DNA of 22,409 nucleotides from a virus: IMG/VR virus record IMGVR_UViG_3300010885_024105, positions 1 to 22,409 of that record, one strand, 5' to 3'. Below are positions 1 through 8,534 of the stretch, one piece after another. The notes below the pieces were generated by a model. That model was not told the origin of the DNA. It saw only the letters and a list, made by a program, of their open reading frames with translations, and did no database searches. How positions within the stretch are numbered: position 1 is the stretch's first letter; each line of letters begins with the position of its first letter. The position numbers and the translations under genes are program-made.

Positions 1-66
1 CAGGCCCGCACCGGGGTTCTCATAAGTCCGTCCACGATAGGCTACGGACAGGCCGCTAGGGGTCAT
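1..66 (-). CDS. Partial gene running off the left edge, unknown
   Basis: An ATG at 64-66 opens a minus-strand frame that stays open for 22 codons to the window edge. It begins MTPSGLSVAYRGRTYE. It lies two bases after the TAA of the preceding gene, the same spacing as the junction at 755/758, so it is probably the next member of the head/neck operon. Too little is visible to assign a function. The upstream Shine-Dalgarno is weak (GGCGGT region). Confidence 0.55.
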   Translation of the reverse strand, partial: MTPSGLSVAYRGRTYENPGAGL

Positions 67-68
67 AG

Positions 69-755
69 TTACGGGACCGCCAGGGCTGAGGTCGCTGTGG
101 GCTGCACCATGCTATCTCCCACGGATGACAACACTGGGGTAATGCAATCGGGAGCATAGCGCAGATGCCCGTGTATAACGTCCGTGAACTCTCGCTGTAT
201 GGCCTTAATGTCCATACTGATCTTGGCGTCTTCCAAAGACGGGTTAGACACTAGGCTCATTTTGGCATGCAGTTTTGCAGCTATCTGCAACCAGTTGGGG
301 ACAACTGTCGTATCGTATGTCAAAGCATCCCCGCCACTAACAGGGAAACCTTTGGTATACGTGAACCTTAGCCATTTCTGCGTGTAATCGGTATACGCAT
401 CCAAGGCCACGCCCTTCTCCAACGCAAGCAACATTTGAGACGTTACGTTGACGGTGTTTCCAGAGGCAATGTCAGGCATGCTTGAAGAAGCCAAGGCCAC
501 TAGAGCGGGCGATGCTGTCAAGAACCCGTGGCTTAGGCATACCTTGGTGTAGAACCCCGCCCCCTGAGACAGCCTGGTCATTTCGTTTACGTAGAACATA
601 TCCACAATGGACACCTGTCTGAAGTCTGTGCGCAGCACTGATGCAAGACGTGCCGTTGCGGTATCCAGAGCAGCGCCTACAGCCTTCGTTATATTTACCA
701 GATTGGAGTCGTAACCCAACTCATCCAGCAAGTCTTGCACCAGTGCTAGTCGCAT
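69..755 (-). CDS. Putative head completion/neck protein
   Basis: This 228-residue protein has no motif I can name with certainty. It is the second gene after the major capsid protein, where tailed phages usually encode head-tail connector or head-completion proteins; the assignment rests on that position. The sequence looks helical and soluble, with no signal peptide or membrane segment. The start is ATG at 753-755 with AAGGAC about 9 nt upstream, two bases after the TAA of the previous gene. A degenerate copy of the dispersed palindrome (276-289) falls inside it, coding for LQIAA. It could also be a minor capsid or tail-joining protein. Confidence 0.75.
   Translation of the reverse strand: MRLALVQDLLDELGYDSNLVNITKAVGAALDTATARLASVLRTDFRQVSIVDMFYVNEMTRLSQGAGFYTKVCLSHGFLTASPALVALASSSMPDIASGNTVNVTSQMLLALEKGVALDAYTDYTQKWLRFTYTKGFPVSGGDALTYDTTVVPNWLQIAAKLHAKMSLVSNPSLEDAKISMDIKAIQREFTDVIHGHLRYAPDCITPVLSSVGDSMVQPTATSALAVP
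276..289 (+). repeat. Dispersed palindrome, degenerate copy
   Basis: TGCAGCTATCTGCA has both TGCA arms at the correct 6-bp spacing, but two core positions differ from the family consensus TGCARTTARNTGCA. It lies inside the putative neck gene. It is the weakest family member and could be chance. Confidence 0.4.
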
Positions 756-757
756 AA

Positions 758-1246
758 TTAGATGTCCTTCGCGCCGTCTGTGGTGGGGTCTGGGGCGGTT
801 GCCTTCTTGCGGATGATGCGCGCACCCGACGAAGGAGCTTTCTTGCGGAACACACGGTCCCGTTCTTCCTCCGTTACCCCATAGCCAGCGGCCTTGCTGA
901 GGGCTGCCAGGGTGGGGATGCCCTGCTCGTCGTAGGCATCATCATCGTCCGGGGAGATAAGGTCCACAGCCTCTTGGACGGTCATACGCTGGGGGGCAGC
1001 GGATGCCCGGTTGGAACCTGCCAAGGCACCGTATGCCTCGGCGTCCGAGGACTGCATAATGTTCGGTGCGGCTGCAGGATGGTCACGGCGGTAATCCACG
1101 CGGAAGAAGTCCGCTGCACCGTTGTCGGGGTTTTCAATGTAGGCTGCGATGTCATCAGTTACGGCTTGCTCCACCCCCCGCATGAACTTACTGCCCATAA
1201 CGGAATAACTTGCGGGGCCTGACGGAAGCAGTTTCAAAACTGGCAT
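758..1246 (-). CDS. Hypothetical virion-region protein
   Basis: The product is 162 residues and I do not recognise it. It has an acidic central stretch (DDDDAYDEQG, about residues 100-109) and a basic C-terminal third containing two RKKA motifs, so much of it may be disordered. It is the first gene after the terminator that follows the major capsid gene, suggesting a minor head or decoration role (inference). The start is ATG at 1244-1246 with AGGAG 7 nt upstream. The TAA at 758-760 is two bases before the next start. Confidence 0.75.
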   Translation of the reverse strand: MPVLKLLPSGPASYSVMGSKFMRGVEQAVTDDIAAYIENPDNGAADFFRVDYRRDHPAAAPNIMQSSDAEAYGALAGSNRASAAPQRMTVQEAVDLISPDDDDAYDEQGIPTLAALSKAAGYGVTEEERDRVFRKKAPSSGARIIRKKATAPDPTTDGAKDI

Positions 1247-1270
1247 TTTCGGTCTCCTACCTGTGCCGGA

Positions 1271-1303
1271 TAAAACAAAAGGGCCAGGGTTTCCCCCGGC
1301 CCT
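1271..1303 (-). terminator. Rho-independent terminator after the major capsid gene
   Basis: Read on the minus strand, GGGCC then GGG pair with CCC then GGCCC (plus 1281-1285 with 1298-1302, and 1287-1289 with 1295-1297). There is a one-base bulge and a five-base loop, followed at once by TTTTGTTTTA. This is a textbook intrinsic terminator about 26 bases past the capsid stop codon. It would separate very high capsid expression from the downstream genes. Confidence 0.88.
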
Positions 1304-1328
1304 CGTAGCGTAGCACCTAATCCGAGAA

Positions 1329-2330
1329 TTAGGAAGCAGCGATATTGGTGTATTTCACCAGACCATCAGGCTGCTCAACCTTGAAGTCCAGGCGCATCGT
1401 CAGCACGATGATATACACCCGCGAAGAGATGTCCTTATCGAACTCCATCGACACCTGCCGCTGAATGCCCATTATCAGGTTCATGGGGTTGCAGAACAAG
1501 CCGGTGGTTTCCGGCATGAGGGCAACCTGCTCGACGGGCGAACCGTGGGCATACGCCGGCAGGAGTCCGGTGATGTTGCCGTCGCCCAGCGAGGTCGCAC
1601 GATCCGCGAGGGTGTCGCGGTATTCGGTAAGGTTGTTCACAGACACGTAGTGGGTAAGTGCAGTGCGGTCCCGCAGGAACTGGTTGGGCATGTTCTTCAG
1701 GCCCGACTTGAACACGGCCTTGCTCACGGTGGCGTTGGCTTGGTCGGCCACGTGGCCGGAAGCACCGGCTATCTTCAACCAACCGTCAAGCTGGGCGAGG
1801 TAAGCCTGATCGTCGGTGTCACCCGCGTTGGTATAGGCGGTATCGGCCAGCAGGCCGAGTTCTTCCATATCCAGGGCGGCACGGTCGGCAATCAGTTCGA
1901 TGAAGGTCTGGCGCAGTCCGCCGGGGCCGGTGTTGGCGACTTCGTTGTTTGCGGCGGCGGCGCGTTCGACGTTGTCTTCCAGCACGTCATACGGGAGCCG
2001 GACTTCCGCGATCTGCTCCTTGGTGGTCAGCAAAATCTGGTCGGTGGTCGGCTTGGCGCGGCCATCGAGGACAGTGCTGTTGGAGCCGTTTGCAGTAAGA
2101 GCGGTGCCGGAAGTTGCGGAGCGCAGAATGCGGTTGCCGAAACCAATTTTGTTGATCTTGCGGGACGAGGCGTTCATTTCAACGACACGGCAGGTTTTGA
2201 TCATGGTCGGGGCTTTGATCAGGCGACGGATGAAGCTCGCGCCCTGCTCCGGGTTAAGCTGACCGCCGTTCGAAACGAGGTCGGCCATTACGATATCAGC
2301 CTTGCTCAGAAGGCTTTCATTGGTTGACAT
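1329..2330 (-). CDS. Major capsid protein, HK97 fold
   Basis: This 333-residue protein forms the icosahedral shell. The middle resembles HK97-type capsid proteins of the family found with XkdE/XkdF-like genes: TKEQIAEVRLPYDVLEDNVE near residues 103-122, an expected E-loop/spine region, then a helical A-domain-like segment (FKSGLKNMPNQFLRDR) and a C-terminal strand pair (SSRVYIIVLTMRLDFKVEQ). Position agrees: portal, protease, scaffold, capsid. No large N-terminal delta domain is present, which fits a separate scaffold gene upstream. The ATG at 2328-2330 has AAGGA about 11 nt upstream, and a strong terminator follows the gene. Confidence 0.9.
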   Translation of the reverse strand: MSTNESLLSKADIVMADLVSNGGQLNPEQGASFIRRLIKAPTMIKTCRVVEMNASSRKINKIGFGNRILRSATSGTALTANGSNSTVLDGRAKPTTDQILLTTKEQIAEVRLPYDVLEDNVERAAAANNEVANTGPGGLRQTFIELIADRAALDMEELGLLADTAYTNAGDTDDQAYLAQLDGWLKIAGASGHVADQANATVSKAVFKSGLKNMPNQFLRDRTALTHYVSVNNLTEYRDTLADRATSLGDGNITGLLPAYAHGSPVEQVALMPETTGLFCNPMNLIMGIQRQVSMEFDKDISSRVYIIVLTMRLDFKVEQPDGLVKYTNIAAS

Positions 2331-2366
2331 GCGAGGGGTGTTCCTTCGTCAAGGTTGATTGGAGAT

Positions 2367-3482
2367 TTAGGCTACGCGAGCAAAGGCGGTGTCGAGAAGT
2401 GGCGGGGGTCCGGAGTCACCCTTCGTTGCCCGCGTGGTCGTCCGTCCGGGTTTGTCCCCCGTAGCGTCAACCACCACTGTTCCATTCACGGCTTCTTCAG
2501 CTTTCTGGACGCGAGCATCCAAATCGGTGACCGTGATTTTGACTTCGTCGAGGCCGGCTAGAATGCGGGCGCTGAAGGCGTCCACACTGGCTTGCAGGGC
2601 CTGCATGCCGGCAGCCATGACAGCAGCGTCATCGGCCTTCTTGGCGTCTGTGACGGCGGGGACCGGGTCGTCTTCCTTGACCACGGCATCAACCACAGGA
2701 TCAGCCACAGCGGAGGCGTCGGCAGCGGCCTTGGTGACCTCCGTGACGGCCTCGGTAGTGGCCTCAGTCTGGGTGGCGTCACCATTCGCAACTTCTGCAA
2801 CCGCATCTACCGTTACAACTGCCTTGGCGGCTTTCTGCAACGCGGAATCGGCCTTGAACGCCGTGACGGGGATGCCCGAAAGTATGCCCGAGATATACGC
2901 CTTCGCGTCGTCGAAGGTGGTGGAGATCATAGCCTGGGCTTCGGCTGGGTCAGCAGCGTCGTCCATAATATTGGATACACATTTCGCCACCGACTCCATG
3001 GCCATGTATACTGCCGGATAGAACCCGTTGGTGTTCAGGACTTCGGTGAAGTTCGTGCTTTCGAGGTTCCACGCCTGGAAATCCTTGGTCACGGCCTGCG
3101 GGACATTGGCCAGACCAGACACGATAAAGGCCACATCGTCGTTGCATTTCAGCACGCCAGAGCGCGAACCGGCGACAACACCCGGCTGGGCGTATACCCA
3201 CGCGTCGTCAACCTCGGTCTGGGTGTCCATGTTGAAGCCCTGCGCCTTCAGGACCTCGACAATACTGGCCACGTCTGCGGTCTTCGAAAGCATGACGGAA
3301 GCAACAGCAACGGGAGCATCCGCCTTGCGGAAAAGCGACCGTCCAATTTGCGCCAAGTCGATCATATCGTCTTCCCCTTTGGTAATGCGGAACGGGATGC
3401 GTGTCGCATTGTGTTTCACCAGAGACACCCGAGCTACGTCGGTGCCAGCCAATCTAGTCACGTCCACGAGAACCTTAGCCAT
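2367..3482 (-). CDS. Putative scaffold or capsid-associated protein
   Basis: The product has 371 residues. The N-terminal ~60 residues (VARVSLVKHNATRIPFRITK) have a compact beta-like look. The region from ~220 to 290 is Ala/Val/Asp/Thr-rich low complexity. A predicted coiled-coil stretch (ILAGLDEVKITVTDLDARVQ) follows, then a flexible C-terminus. Location between prohead protease and major capsid gene, acidic low-complexity composition and a coiled coil are typical of scaffolding proteins. The start is ATG at 3480-3482 with GAGGG 8 nt upstream, overlapping the protease stop by 8 nt as in translationally coupled genes. A decoration protein or protease cofactor is the alternative. Confidence 0.75.
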   Translation of the reverse strand: MAKVLVDVTRLAGTDVARVSLVKHNATRIPFRITKGEDDMIDLAQIGRSLFRKADAPVAVASVMLSKTADVASIVEVLKAQGFNMDTQTEVDDAWVYAQPGVVAGSRSGVLKCNDDVAFIVSGLANVPQAVTKDFQAWNLESTNFTEVLNTNGFYPAVYMAMESVAKCVSNIMDDAADPAEAQAMISTTFDDAKAYISGILSGIPVTAFKADSALQKAAKAVVTVDAVAEVANGDATQTEATTEAVTEVTKAAADASAVADPVVDAVVKEDDPVPAVTDAKKADDAAVMAAGMQALQASVDAFSARILAGLDEVKITVTDLDARVQKAEEAVNGTVVVDATGDKPGRTTTRATKGDSGPPPLLDTAFARVA

Positions 3483-4119
3483 TTATGATACCCTCAACAA
3501 ATGAGAACCTGTGACTATGGTCGCCCGTCTTCTCGGTTGCCGCTCCCTTTATGATGCGGTGCACGTGTCCATCAGTTCCGCCCGGCAGCGTGTATCCCCC
3601 GAGATACCCGCCGTCAGCATCAAACTTCACCACAAACCTGTGGGCGTGACCTGCCACTTCGGTGGTGTCACCTTCCATGGAGTCAGGGATGTCCATCTCA
3701 AGCGCGGTCTCGATACGGACTCCAATACCGTCCAGGGAGAAGCCGTTGAGTTCGCCACTTTTCACCAGTCTCCACACGTCATCAGGGCACCATACCCCGA
3801 TAACCCAGGACCCCGGAATGAAATCTGAGTCTGTGTCCCGCGCCTGGAAACATTCGATGATGTGGCAACCGTTATCCATCTGGCTGTGCTGCGTGTCGAG
3901 CTTCTTCAGGCGATCTGCCTTCATAAAGCGCCACATCATAATCCGCACGTCTTCTACGGTCATAAAGTCGCCCTGGCTGTCTGGGATGTTTGGGGCATAC
4001 ACCTCGCCCCAAACAACCTGCAGTTCTTCGTCAGCCTTGGAGAAAGCAACAGTGGTTGGGGCAGATGCTTGCGCTGCTGCTCCCGACACTGTCTTGCGGC
4101 TCTCTCCAATGGTCTGCAC
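3475..4119 (-). CDS. Prohead protease, XkdF-like
   Basis: This resembles the XkdF serine protease family that matures the prohead. Numbered from the GTG at 4117-4119, GEVYAPNIPDSQGDFM is at 38-53, a likely catalytic His is in DTQHSQ (H78) and the likely nucleophile Ser is in NGFSLDG (S128). The C-terminal ~75 residues carry three spaced His pairs (GHAHRF, GHVHRI, GDHSHRF), an apparent metal-binding or fibre-like module. I prefer the GTG because GAGG lies 8 nt upstream; the frame stays open to a TTG at 4174-4176, but that start has no ribosome binding site. The gene sits directly between portal and scaffold, as expected. Confidence 0.85.
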   Translation of the reverse strand: MQTIGESRKTVSGAAAQASAPTTVAFSKADEELQVVWGEVYAPNIPDSQGDFMTVEDVRIMMWRFMKADRLKKLDTQHSQMDNGCHIIECFQARDTDSDFIPGSWVIGVWCPDDVWRLVKSGELNGFSLDGIGVRIETALEMDIPDSMEGDTTEVAGHAHRFVVKFDADGGYLGGYTLPGGTDGHVHRIIKGAATEKTGDHSHRFSFVEGIING

Positions 4120-4183
4120 GTTGGCTACCTCATAAATACAATCGTGCTTATGGCAGGACTGCCGGCTTCTAGGCAACCACTCG

Positions 4184-4197
4184 TGCAGTTAAGTGCA
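4184..4197 (+). repeat. Dispersed palindrome, intergenic copy
   Basis: TGCAGTTAAGTGCA is an exact match to TGCARTTARNTGCA. It is the only copy outside a coding region, lying between the portal and protease genes. Read in the portal frame beyond its TAG, the first following stop (TAA, 4189-4191) falls inside this site. Confidence 0.85.
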
Positions 4198-4224
4198 AAC
4201 GCTCGGTATAGTCGATGCCCCATT

Positions 4225-4240
4225 ACACGTGGTTACGTGT
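4225..4240 (-). other. Perfect hairpin just after the portal stop codon
   Basis: ACACGT and ACGTGT form a perfect 6-bp inverted repeat with a 4-base loop, two bases beyond the portal TAG. No T-tract follows on the minus strand, so it is unlikely to be an intrinsic terminator. It could protect an mRNA end, mark an RNase site or influence termination at the TAG. The rest of the 4120-4242 gap holds only the palindrome and the protease leader. Confidence 0.4.
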
Positions 4241-4242
4241 CT

Positions 4243-6078
4243 CTAGTGCGTGTCCTTGGCCTTGTCCCTAAGTTTACGAACCCCAGTCTTCAGGCTGTCT
4301 GCGTATGTCCCGCCCGCCGCAAAGGTTCCAACTTCCAAGGCTGCATCCACAAGTGTGTCCTCGTCGTCCGTTGCGTCCGATTTAGTGGACGTTGTGGCTG
4401 TTCTGGATGGTGTGGCCCTGGGGGGTTGGTGGGGTGTGCCTGAGGATGACCCTTTTGGACTGCTGGTAACGCCTTTCCCGACTGGGGACGGAGGCCCTGG
4501 TAGGGGGGTAGGCTGGACTTTTGAGGCTGCCTCAGCGCCTCTGAGGGGCAGTCCAGAATTCGGATTTGTCCCCGGCACCAGCCACGGCAATACGGGTCCG
4601 TCAGATACACGCAGCTTCAGCCCACACACTGCGTTGACAGCGGTAATGACTTCTGATTGCGCCACGTAGTTGGTGGAGTTAGCCAGGGTTATTCCTGTCA
4701 ACTGAGCAGTCACGTCGTTGATGTGCATGTTGTGGCTGCGCATACGATAACCGGAGTAACCCATCTCGGGCAACACGCGCAGTGTTATCATTTCGTCAAT
4801 CTTGTCTCGCTCGGGGCGGAACACCTGGGCTTCTGCAACCGTGTAGCTCGCATACGCAGTGGCGAACGAATAGTCGTGAGTTGTCCCCACAAATATGGAC
4901 GGGAGCCGGAATGCTCGACGGACTCGAAGCTCGCACTTGTCGTCATATTTTTCGAACATGCTGTCATTCTGACGCTCGTGCCCAAACCGCTCAACAGTGA
5001 TGCGAGCATTCGATGCGGAGTCCAGGGAGCCGCCTGTAGGTTCGGCTTCGATAACCTGCACTCGGTTGGCCCGCTTCGCCCCCTGTGTGAGGCCTAGGTT
5101 GATAGCGTTACGGGTTTCGGGGGCCAGGACGCCGCCCTGCAGCAATATCATAATCGGCGGCACTCCACCATTGTCGAAGAAGTCCAGATTGAATTCCTCG
5201 GCCTTCCGACTTCCCAACACGGACGGTAACTGCGAGGCCCAGCGGGGGACACCGTAAGGGGTGTGTGCGTCAGGCAGTGCAGTTAAATGCAATAGCTCAC
5301 TGGCCCTAAGGTTTGCGGGTAGCCGTTCCCCAGGCTTGGCCCATACCCCTGTGACCTTATTCAGGTCCCGCCTTGATCCGAAGTCTTTGAAGTATACGAG
5401 GGTGCGCCCGTTCAATATCTGGACGAACCGGCGTTCACGGACGGATATTTTCACCCGAACCGCTTGCCCTCTGCGAATTACTGTCTTCGTGACAACGGTG
5501 GAGTCGTCCAGTTTGATGCAGCGCACCATCTTTGAGTCAGCAACGCGCATGAACATTATCACGTCGGCGGCGTTGCGGATCACCTCGAAATAGCCGTTGC
5601 CCGTGCGCTCAATATCCCGGCGAACATTCTGGCGCATTTCTTTGAACGATACTCCAGGCCAAGGCTCGTCAAAGAAGTCCACCAATTCTTGCGTAGCAAT
5701 TAACTCAACAGCGTCGGTGGTGTTGCCGTGCACGGGTTCGAACACGAAGCCGGTGCCCTCAATATTGGTCACCATGGCTTCTATGCAGGGGCTGAGGGCG
5801 TTGTTCTCTTGGGATAGGCGGTCAAGGACCCGCAACACGTAGGGCGGTTCGATAACACCCCGGTTATTCACCCCGCCTGTGTAGAACCGAGAATACTCGT
5901 CTTCACGCTCATACAGGTTTGACTGCATCGCCCTGGACGCGTTCGGCGGATCGGCAGGCGGGGCGTCCGAAGCCATCCCCATAGCAATGCCGATGGAGGA
6001 TGTCATGGCGTCTTTTCGCAAGTTGGCGAAATGAATTACTTGTGACTTCTGCTTGTTAGTTTCGGGGGTGTCTGACAC
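4243..6078 (-). CDS. Portal protein, XkdE/PBSX-like
   Basis: The portal forms the dodecameric ring through which DNA is packaged and to which the tail attaches. The 611-residue product resembles PBSX-type portals, with LSQENNALSPCIEAMVTNIEGTGF around residues 88-111, a WPGVSFKEMRQNVRRDIERTGNGYFEV segment, and a later TTHDYSFATAYASYTVAEAQVFRPERDKI helix. The last ~120 residues are Pro/Ser/Thr-rich and probably disordered. The start is GTG at 6076-6078 with GGAGG 8 nt upstream. It ends in TAG, and the frame remains open for 17 further codons to a TAA. A copy of the dispersed palindrome (5278-5291) is inside. It lies directly after the DNA polymerase gene, which is unusual. Confidence 0.92.
   Translation of the reverse strand: MSDTPETNKQKSQVIHFANLRKDAMTSSIGIAMGMASDAPPADPPNASRAMQSNLYEREDEYSRFYTGGVNNRGVIEPPYVLRVLDRLSQENNALSPCIEAMVTNIEGTGFVFEPVHGNTTDAVELIATQELVDFFDEPWPGVSFKEMRQNVRRDIERTGNGYFEVIRNAADVIMFMRVADSKMVRCIKLDDSTVVTKTVIRRGQAVRVKISVRERRFVQILNGRTLVYFKDFGSRRDLNKVTGVWAKPGERLPANLRASELLHLTALPDAHTPYGVPRWASQLPSVLGSRKAEEFNLDFFDNGGVPPIMILLQGGVLAPETRNAINLGLTQGAKRANRVQVIEAEPTGGSLDSASNARITVERFGHERQNDSMFEKYDDKCELRVRRAFRLPSIFVGTTHDYSFATAYASYTVAEAQVFRPERDKIDEMITLRVLPEMGYSGYRMRSHNMHINDVTAQLTGITLANSTNYVAQSEVITAVNAVCGLKLRVSDGPVLPWLVPGTNPNSGLPLRGAEAASKVQPTPLPGPPSPVGKGVTSSPKGSSSGTPHQPPRATPSRTATTSTKSDATDDEDTLVDAALEVGTFAAGGTYADSLKTGVRKLRDKAKDTH
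5278..5291 (+). repeat. Dispersed palindrome inside the portal gene
   Basis: TGCAGTTAAATGCA matches TGCARTTARNTGCA exactly. The portal frame reads it as LHLTA on the coding strand. Confidence 0.75.
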
Positions 6079-6128
6079 GGTGCAATCCTCCAGGGCATGT
6101 ATAGCCCCAGAGGTAACACCTTATTGGT

Positions 6129-8510
6129 TCAGGCCGCAAGTTTCAGTTTGGAAAGTGATGCCAAAGTAGGACCAGCTTCCCCATCTGCCGGGAAGGCAAG
6201 CTGCGGAACCCAATCTAATTCACCAAGCGGGAGGTGCTGCATTACTTGCCCTGCCTGCCCCGCCCAGTAAGCATAATCAGTGGCATCAGCGTATGCAATC
6301 AAAGCATCGTGGATCATCCCAACAACAGCGAATTTTTCTTCCGGTATATTAGCCTCAATCTCAGCAATAGCCCATATCATCATATCCGTCAGCGCGGCTT
6401 GAACAGGACTGTTGATAGCCTGCCGTTCTGCTTTTGAGGCCACCTTGCGATCCCACGAACGTATCGTCTCTAGGTGGCGTATACGGCCCATAGGGGACCG
6501 GACAAACTGATAGGCCCTGACGAATTTGCGCATGGCTTCGTGGTAGTTGATCAAGCCTGGGTAGAGTTCGAAGAATGCGTTGCGCATGGCTTCGGCTTCT
6601 TCGTGGGTAAGCTCCAACCCGTAACTGGCCCAGCAGAAGATTTGGAACCCTTCCACACCCATACCGTAAAGGAGTCCGAAATTGGCCGGTTTAGCCTTGT
6701 CTCGGATCAGACTATATAGGGATGGATCAGAAATCTTGAGGGCGGCAAAGGTGGCGTATGTGTAGCCCCCAAGCTTGGCCCCTGTAACAGCGTGCAAGTC
6801 CAACCCCTGCTCGTAGGCGGCAATCATCATCTTCTCTGGGGCAATGCAGGCAACAACCCGCAACTCGCCCTGACTGTAGTCAAGAACGACAATAACCTTG
6901 CCTGGAGGTGCGGGGAAGCATTCACGGATACGCTTAGCCCACTTCGTCTTTTTAGGCAGCGTCTGGAATGCGGGGTCCTTACATGACAGACGGCCCGACA
7001 CCGTCCCGCTCTCATCTTCCTCGTCGTCGTTGAACCCGCCGTGGAACAGCATGTATGTCGGATGTAGTTTACCATCCGGGCGGATGTGCTTCATAAAGCC
7101 ATCCACGAAAGTGGACTTGGTCTTCGATGCTGACCCCATGCGCTCCATTACTGAAATCATGGACGAGGCTAGGGGGTTATGTGCAAACATCTTCAAATGT
7201 GCACGCGCAGTGCTGGGTTCATTAGTCTTGCCAGTCTTCATCACAGGCTTCAAATTCAAACCTAGAGGCGTGAAGAAGTATTCCTTGATTAAGGCCGGCG
7301 TGAACGGGCTTTTCCCGCGATCCCGTTGGCTGGCAATCTTGTCAAAGTGTTTTAGTCTAAGTCTGCGGGGAATGAGGTCCAAGGCCTCTAACTCACATTC
7401 CTTAATCTCCACGGCCAATTCAGTGCTGAGCACTGCCATTTTCTGCTGGTCTACCAGAACGCCTCTGCGCTCTAGCTTTTCGAAGGCCCGCGCAGCGGGG
7501 TGCACTACCCGGATATAGAACCGGGCTAGTTCGCCGTCCTCTAGCAGTTCGTCCCGCAGAACCTCTGCAACTTGGAATGTTCCGTCCAAGTCTCCCCCGA
7601 AATACGAGGTCATCTTAGTAACAGGTATCTTCTCCATTTCCCCCTTATCATATGTGGAGTTCAGTTCGGTGTCGTAGCCGCCCAGATCGGTCATTGTCTT
7701 CGTGTGCGTGGTCAAGCCGTTCGACCTGTTCTCGTTGAGCAGACTTCCAACAAGCGCCGTGTCAAACTTGAAGTTTGTGCATTCAATGCCCCATTTTTCT
7801 GCGATCCATGTCAGGTCATACTTGCCGTTGGCCAAGCGCAGCGTAATCATGGGGCTAGTTAGCAACCAGCGAATTTGATCCCATATCAGGTCTGGGTCTC
7901 CCGAAGGGACAGGGTCGGGATACTGGTCACTGGTTACCAGCATGTCGGCCCTACCTTTATCGACGGTAAAGCCTATGGTGAGGATGTCCTTGCCTTCGTA
8001 ATACGGATACAGGCCCATGGTCTCCGTGTCCGTTGATACGGGGACCGGGACTCCAGTCTGGGTATACAGAACTTTGATACGAGCTATAATGTCGGAGAAG
8101 TCTGACACCCACCTATAGTCCCCGAGCTTGGGTATCAGGTTGCCCGTGTCCATCAAACGCTTCACAAGACGGACATCGTATTGAATGAGGTCACGCTTGT
8201 CCGGTTCGCTGGCAATGACACCAGGGTCATACGTCATCATGTAAAAGCCACCTGCCGCGAACGGCTTGAAGGCCTTCTCCCGCAAACTTCCCAAGGTGCG
8301 GTTCTTCTGGATTAGGTTACTAGCTTTCAGTATATCTAGCGTCTTGGCCCCGCAACAAACAACAATGTCGTTAGGACCGCCAGTAACTACTTCGCCTTCC
8401 ACGATAGGCCGGAACTCATGTTCGGGGATGTTGGGCTTCATAGCCTTCAACGCTTCCCCGATAGTCTTCGTTATCGAGTCGGTCTTCGCGCTAGTCCAGA
8501 ATATAATGAT
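6129..8510 (-). CDS. Family A DNA polymerase with 3'-5' exonuclease
   Basis: This is a Pol I-like replicative polymerase. Numbered from the ATC at 8508-8510: exonuclease motifs are DTET (D161, E163), NGKYD (N228, D232) and the YFGGDLDG region. Polymerase landmarks are TVSGRLS near 503, motif A DYSQGELR (D544), motif B KPANFGLLYG (607-616) and motif C IHDAL (D735). No 5' nuclease domain is present, as usual for phage enzymes. The first standard start is TTG at 8448-8450, but the frame is open upstream and reads IIIFWTSAKTDSITKTIGEA, a plausible first strand and helix. AAGGAGG ends 8 nt before ATC ATT ATA, with no in-frame ATG, GTG or TTG there. I therefore place the start at the ATC or the adjacent ATT. 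The gene ends in TGA. Confidence 0.93.
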   Translation of the reverse strand: MIIFWTSAKTDSITKTIGEALKAMKPNIPEHEFRPIVEGEVVTGGPNDIVVCCGAKTLDILKASNLIQKNRTLGSLREKAFKPFAAGGFYMMTYDPGVIASEPDKRDLIQYDVRLVKRLMDTGNLIPKLGDYRWVSDFSDIIARIKVLYTQTGVPVPVSTDTETMGLYPYYEGKDILTIGFTVDKGRADMLVTSDQYPDPVPSGDPDLIWDQIRWLLTSPMITLRLANGKYDLTWIAEKWGIECTNFKFDTALVGSLLNENRSNGLTTHTKTMTDLGGYDTELNSTYDKGEMEKIPVTKMTSYFGGDLDGTFQVAEVLRDELLEDGELARFYIRVVHPAARAFEKLERRGVLVDQQKMAVLSTELAVEIKECELEALDLIPRRLRLKHFDKIASQRDRGKSPFTPALIKEYFFTPLGLNLKPVMKTGKTNEPSTARAHLKMFAHNPLASSMISVMERMGSASKTKSTFVDGFMKHIRPDGKLHPTYMLFHGGFNDDEEDESGTVSGRLSCKDPAFQTLPKKTKWAKRIRECFPAPPGKVIVVLDYSQGELRVVACIAPEKMMIAAYEQGLDLHAVTGAKLGGYTYATFAALKISDPSLYSLIRDKAKPANFGLLYGMGVEGFQIFCWASYGLELTHEEAEAMRNAFFELYPGLINYHEAMRKFVRAYQFVRSPMGRIRHLETIRSWDRKVASKAERQAINSPVQAALTDMMIWAIAEIEANIPEEKFAVVGMIHDALIAYADATDYAYWAGQAGQVMQHLPLGELDWVPQLAFPADGEAGPTLASLSKLKLAA

Positions 8511-8525
8511 GGCACGGTCCTCCTT
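8511..8525 (-). promoter_or_regulatory. Ribosome binding site of the polymerase gene
   Basis: AAGGAGG (8519-8525) followed by an 8-nt spacer (8511-8518) points to ATC at 8508-8510. A GTG in the spacer is out of frame and its frame closes after 14 codons. Spacing of 5-8 nt is typical of other genes in this window, so the site decides the noncanonical start. Confidence 0.6.
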
Positions 8526-8534
8526 GTCCGGATA

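Noticed and set aside
1545-2327. Long plus-strand open frames such as 1545-2327 and 2592-3488
   Set aside because: They are antiphase shadows of the capsid and scaffold genes, lack ribosome binding sites and show low-complexity translations.
4120-4176. TTG at 4174-4176 as the protease start
   Set aside because: No Shine-Dalgarno precedes it, whereas GTG at 4117-4119 has GAGG 8 nt upstream; the 19 extra residues do not resemble the family.
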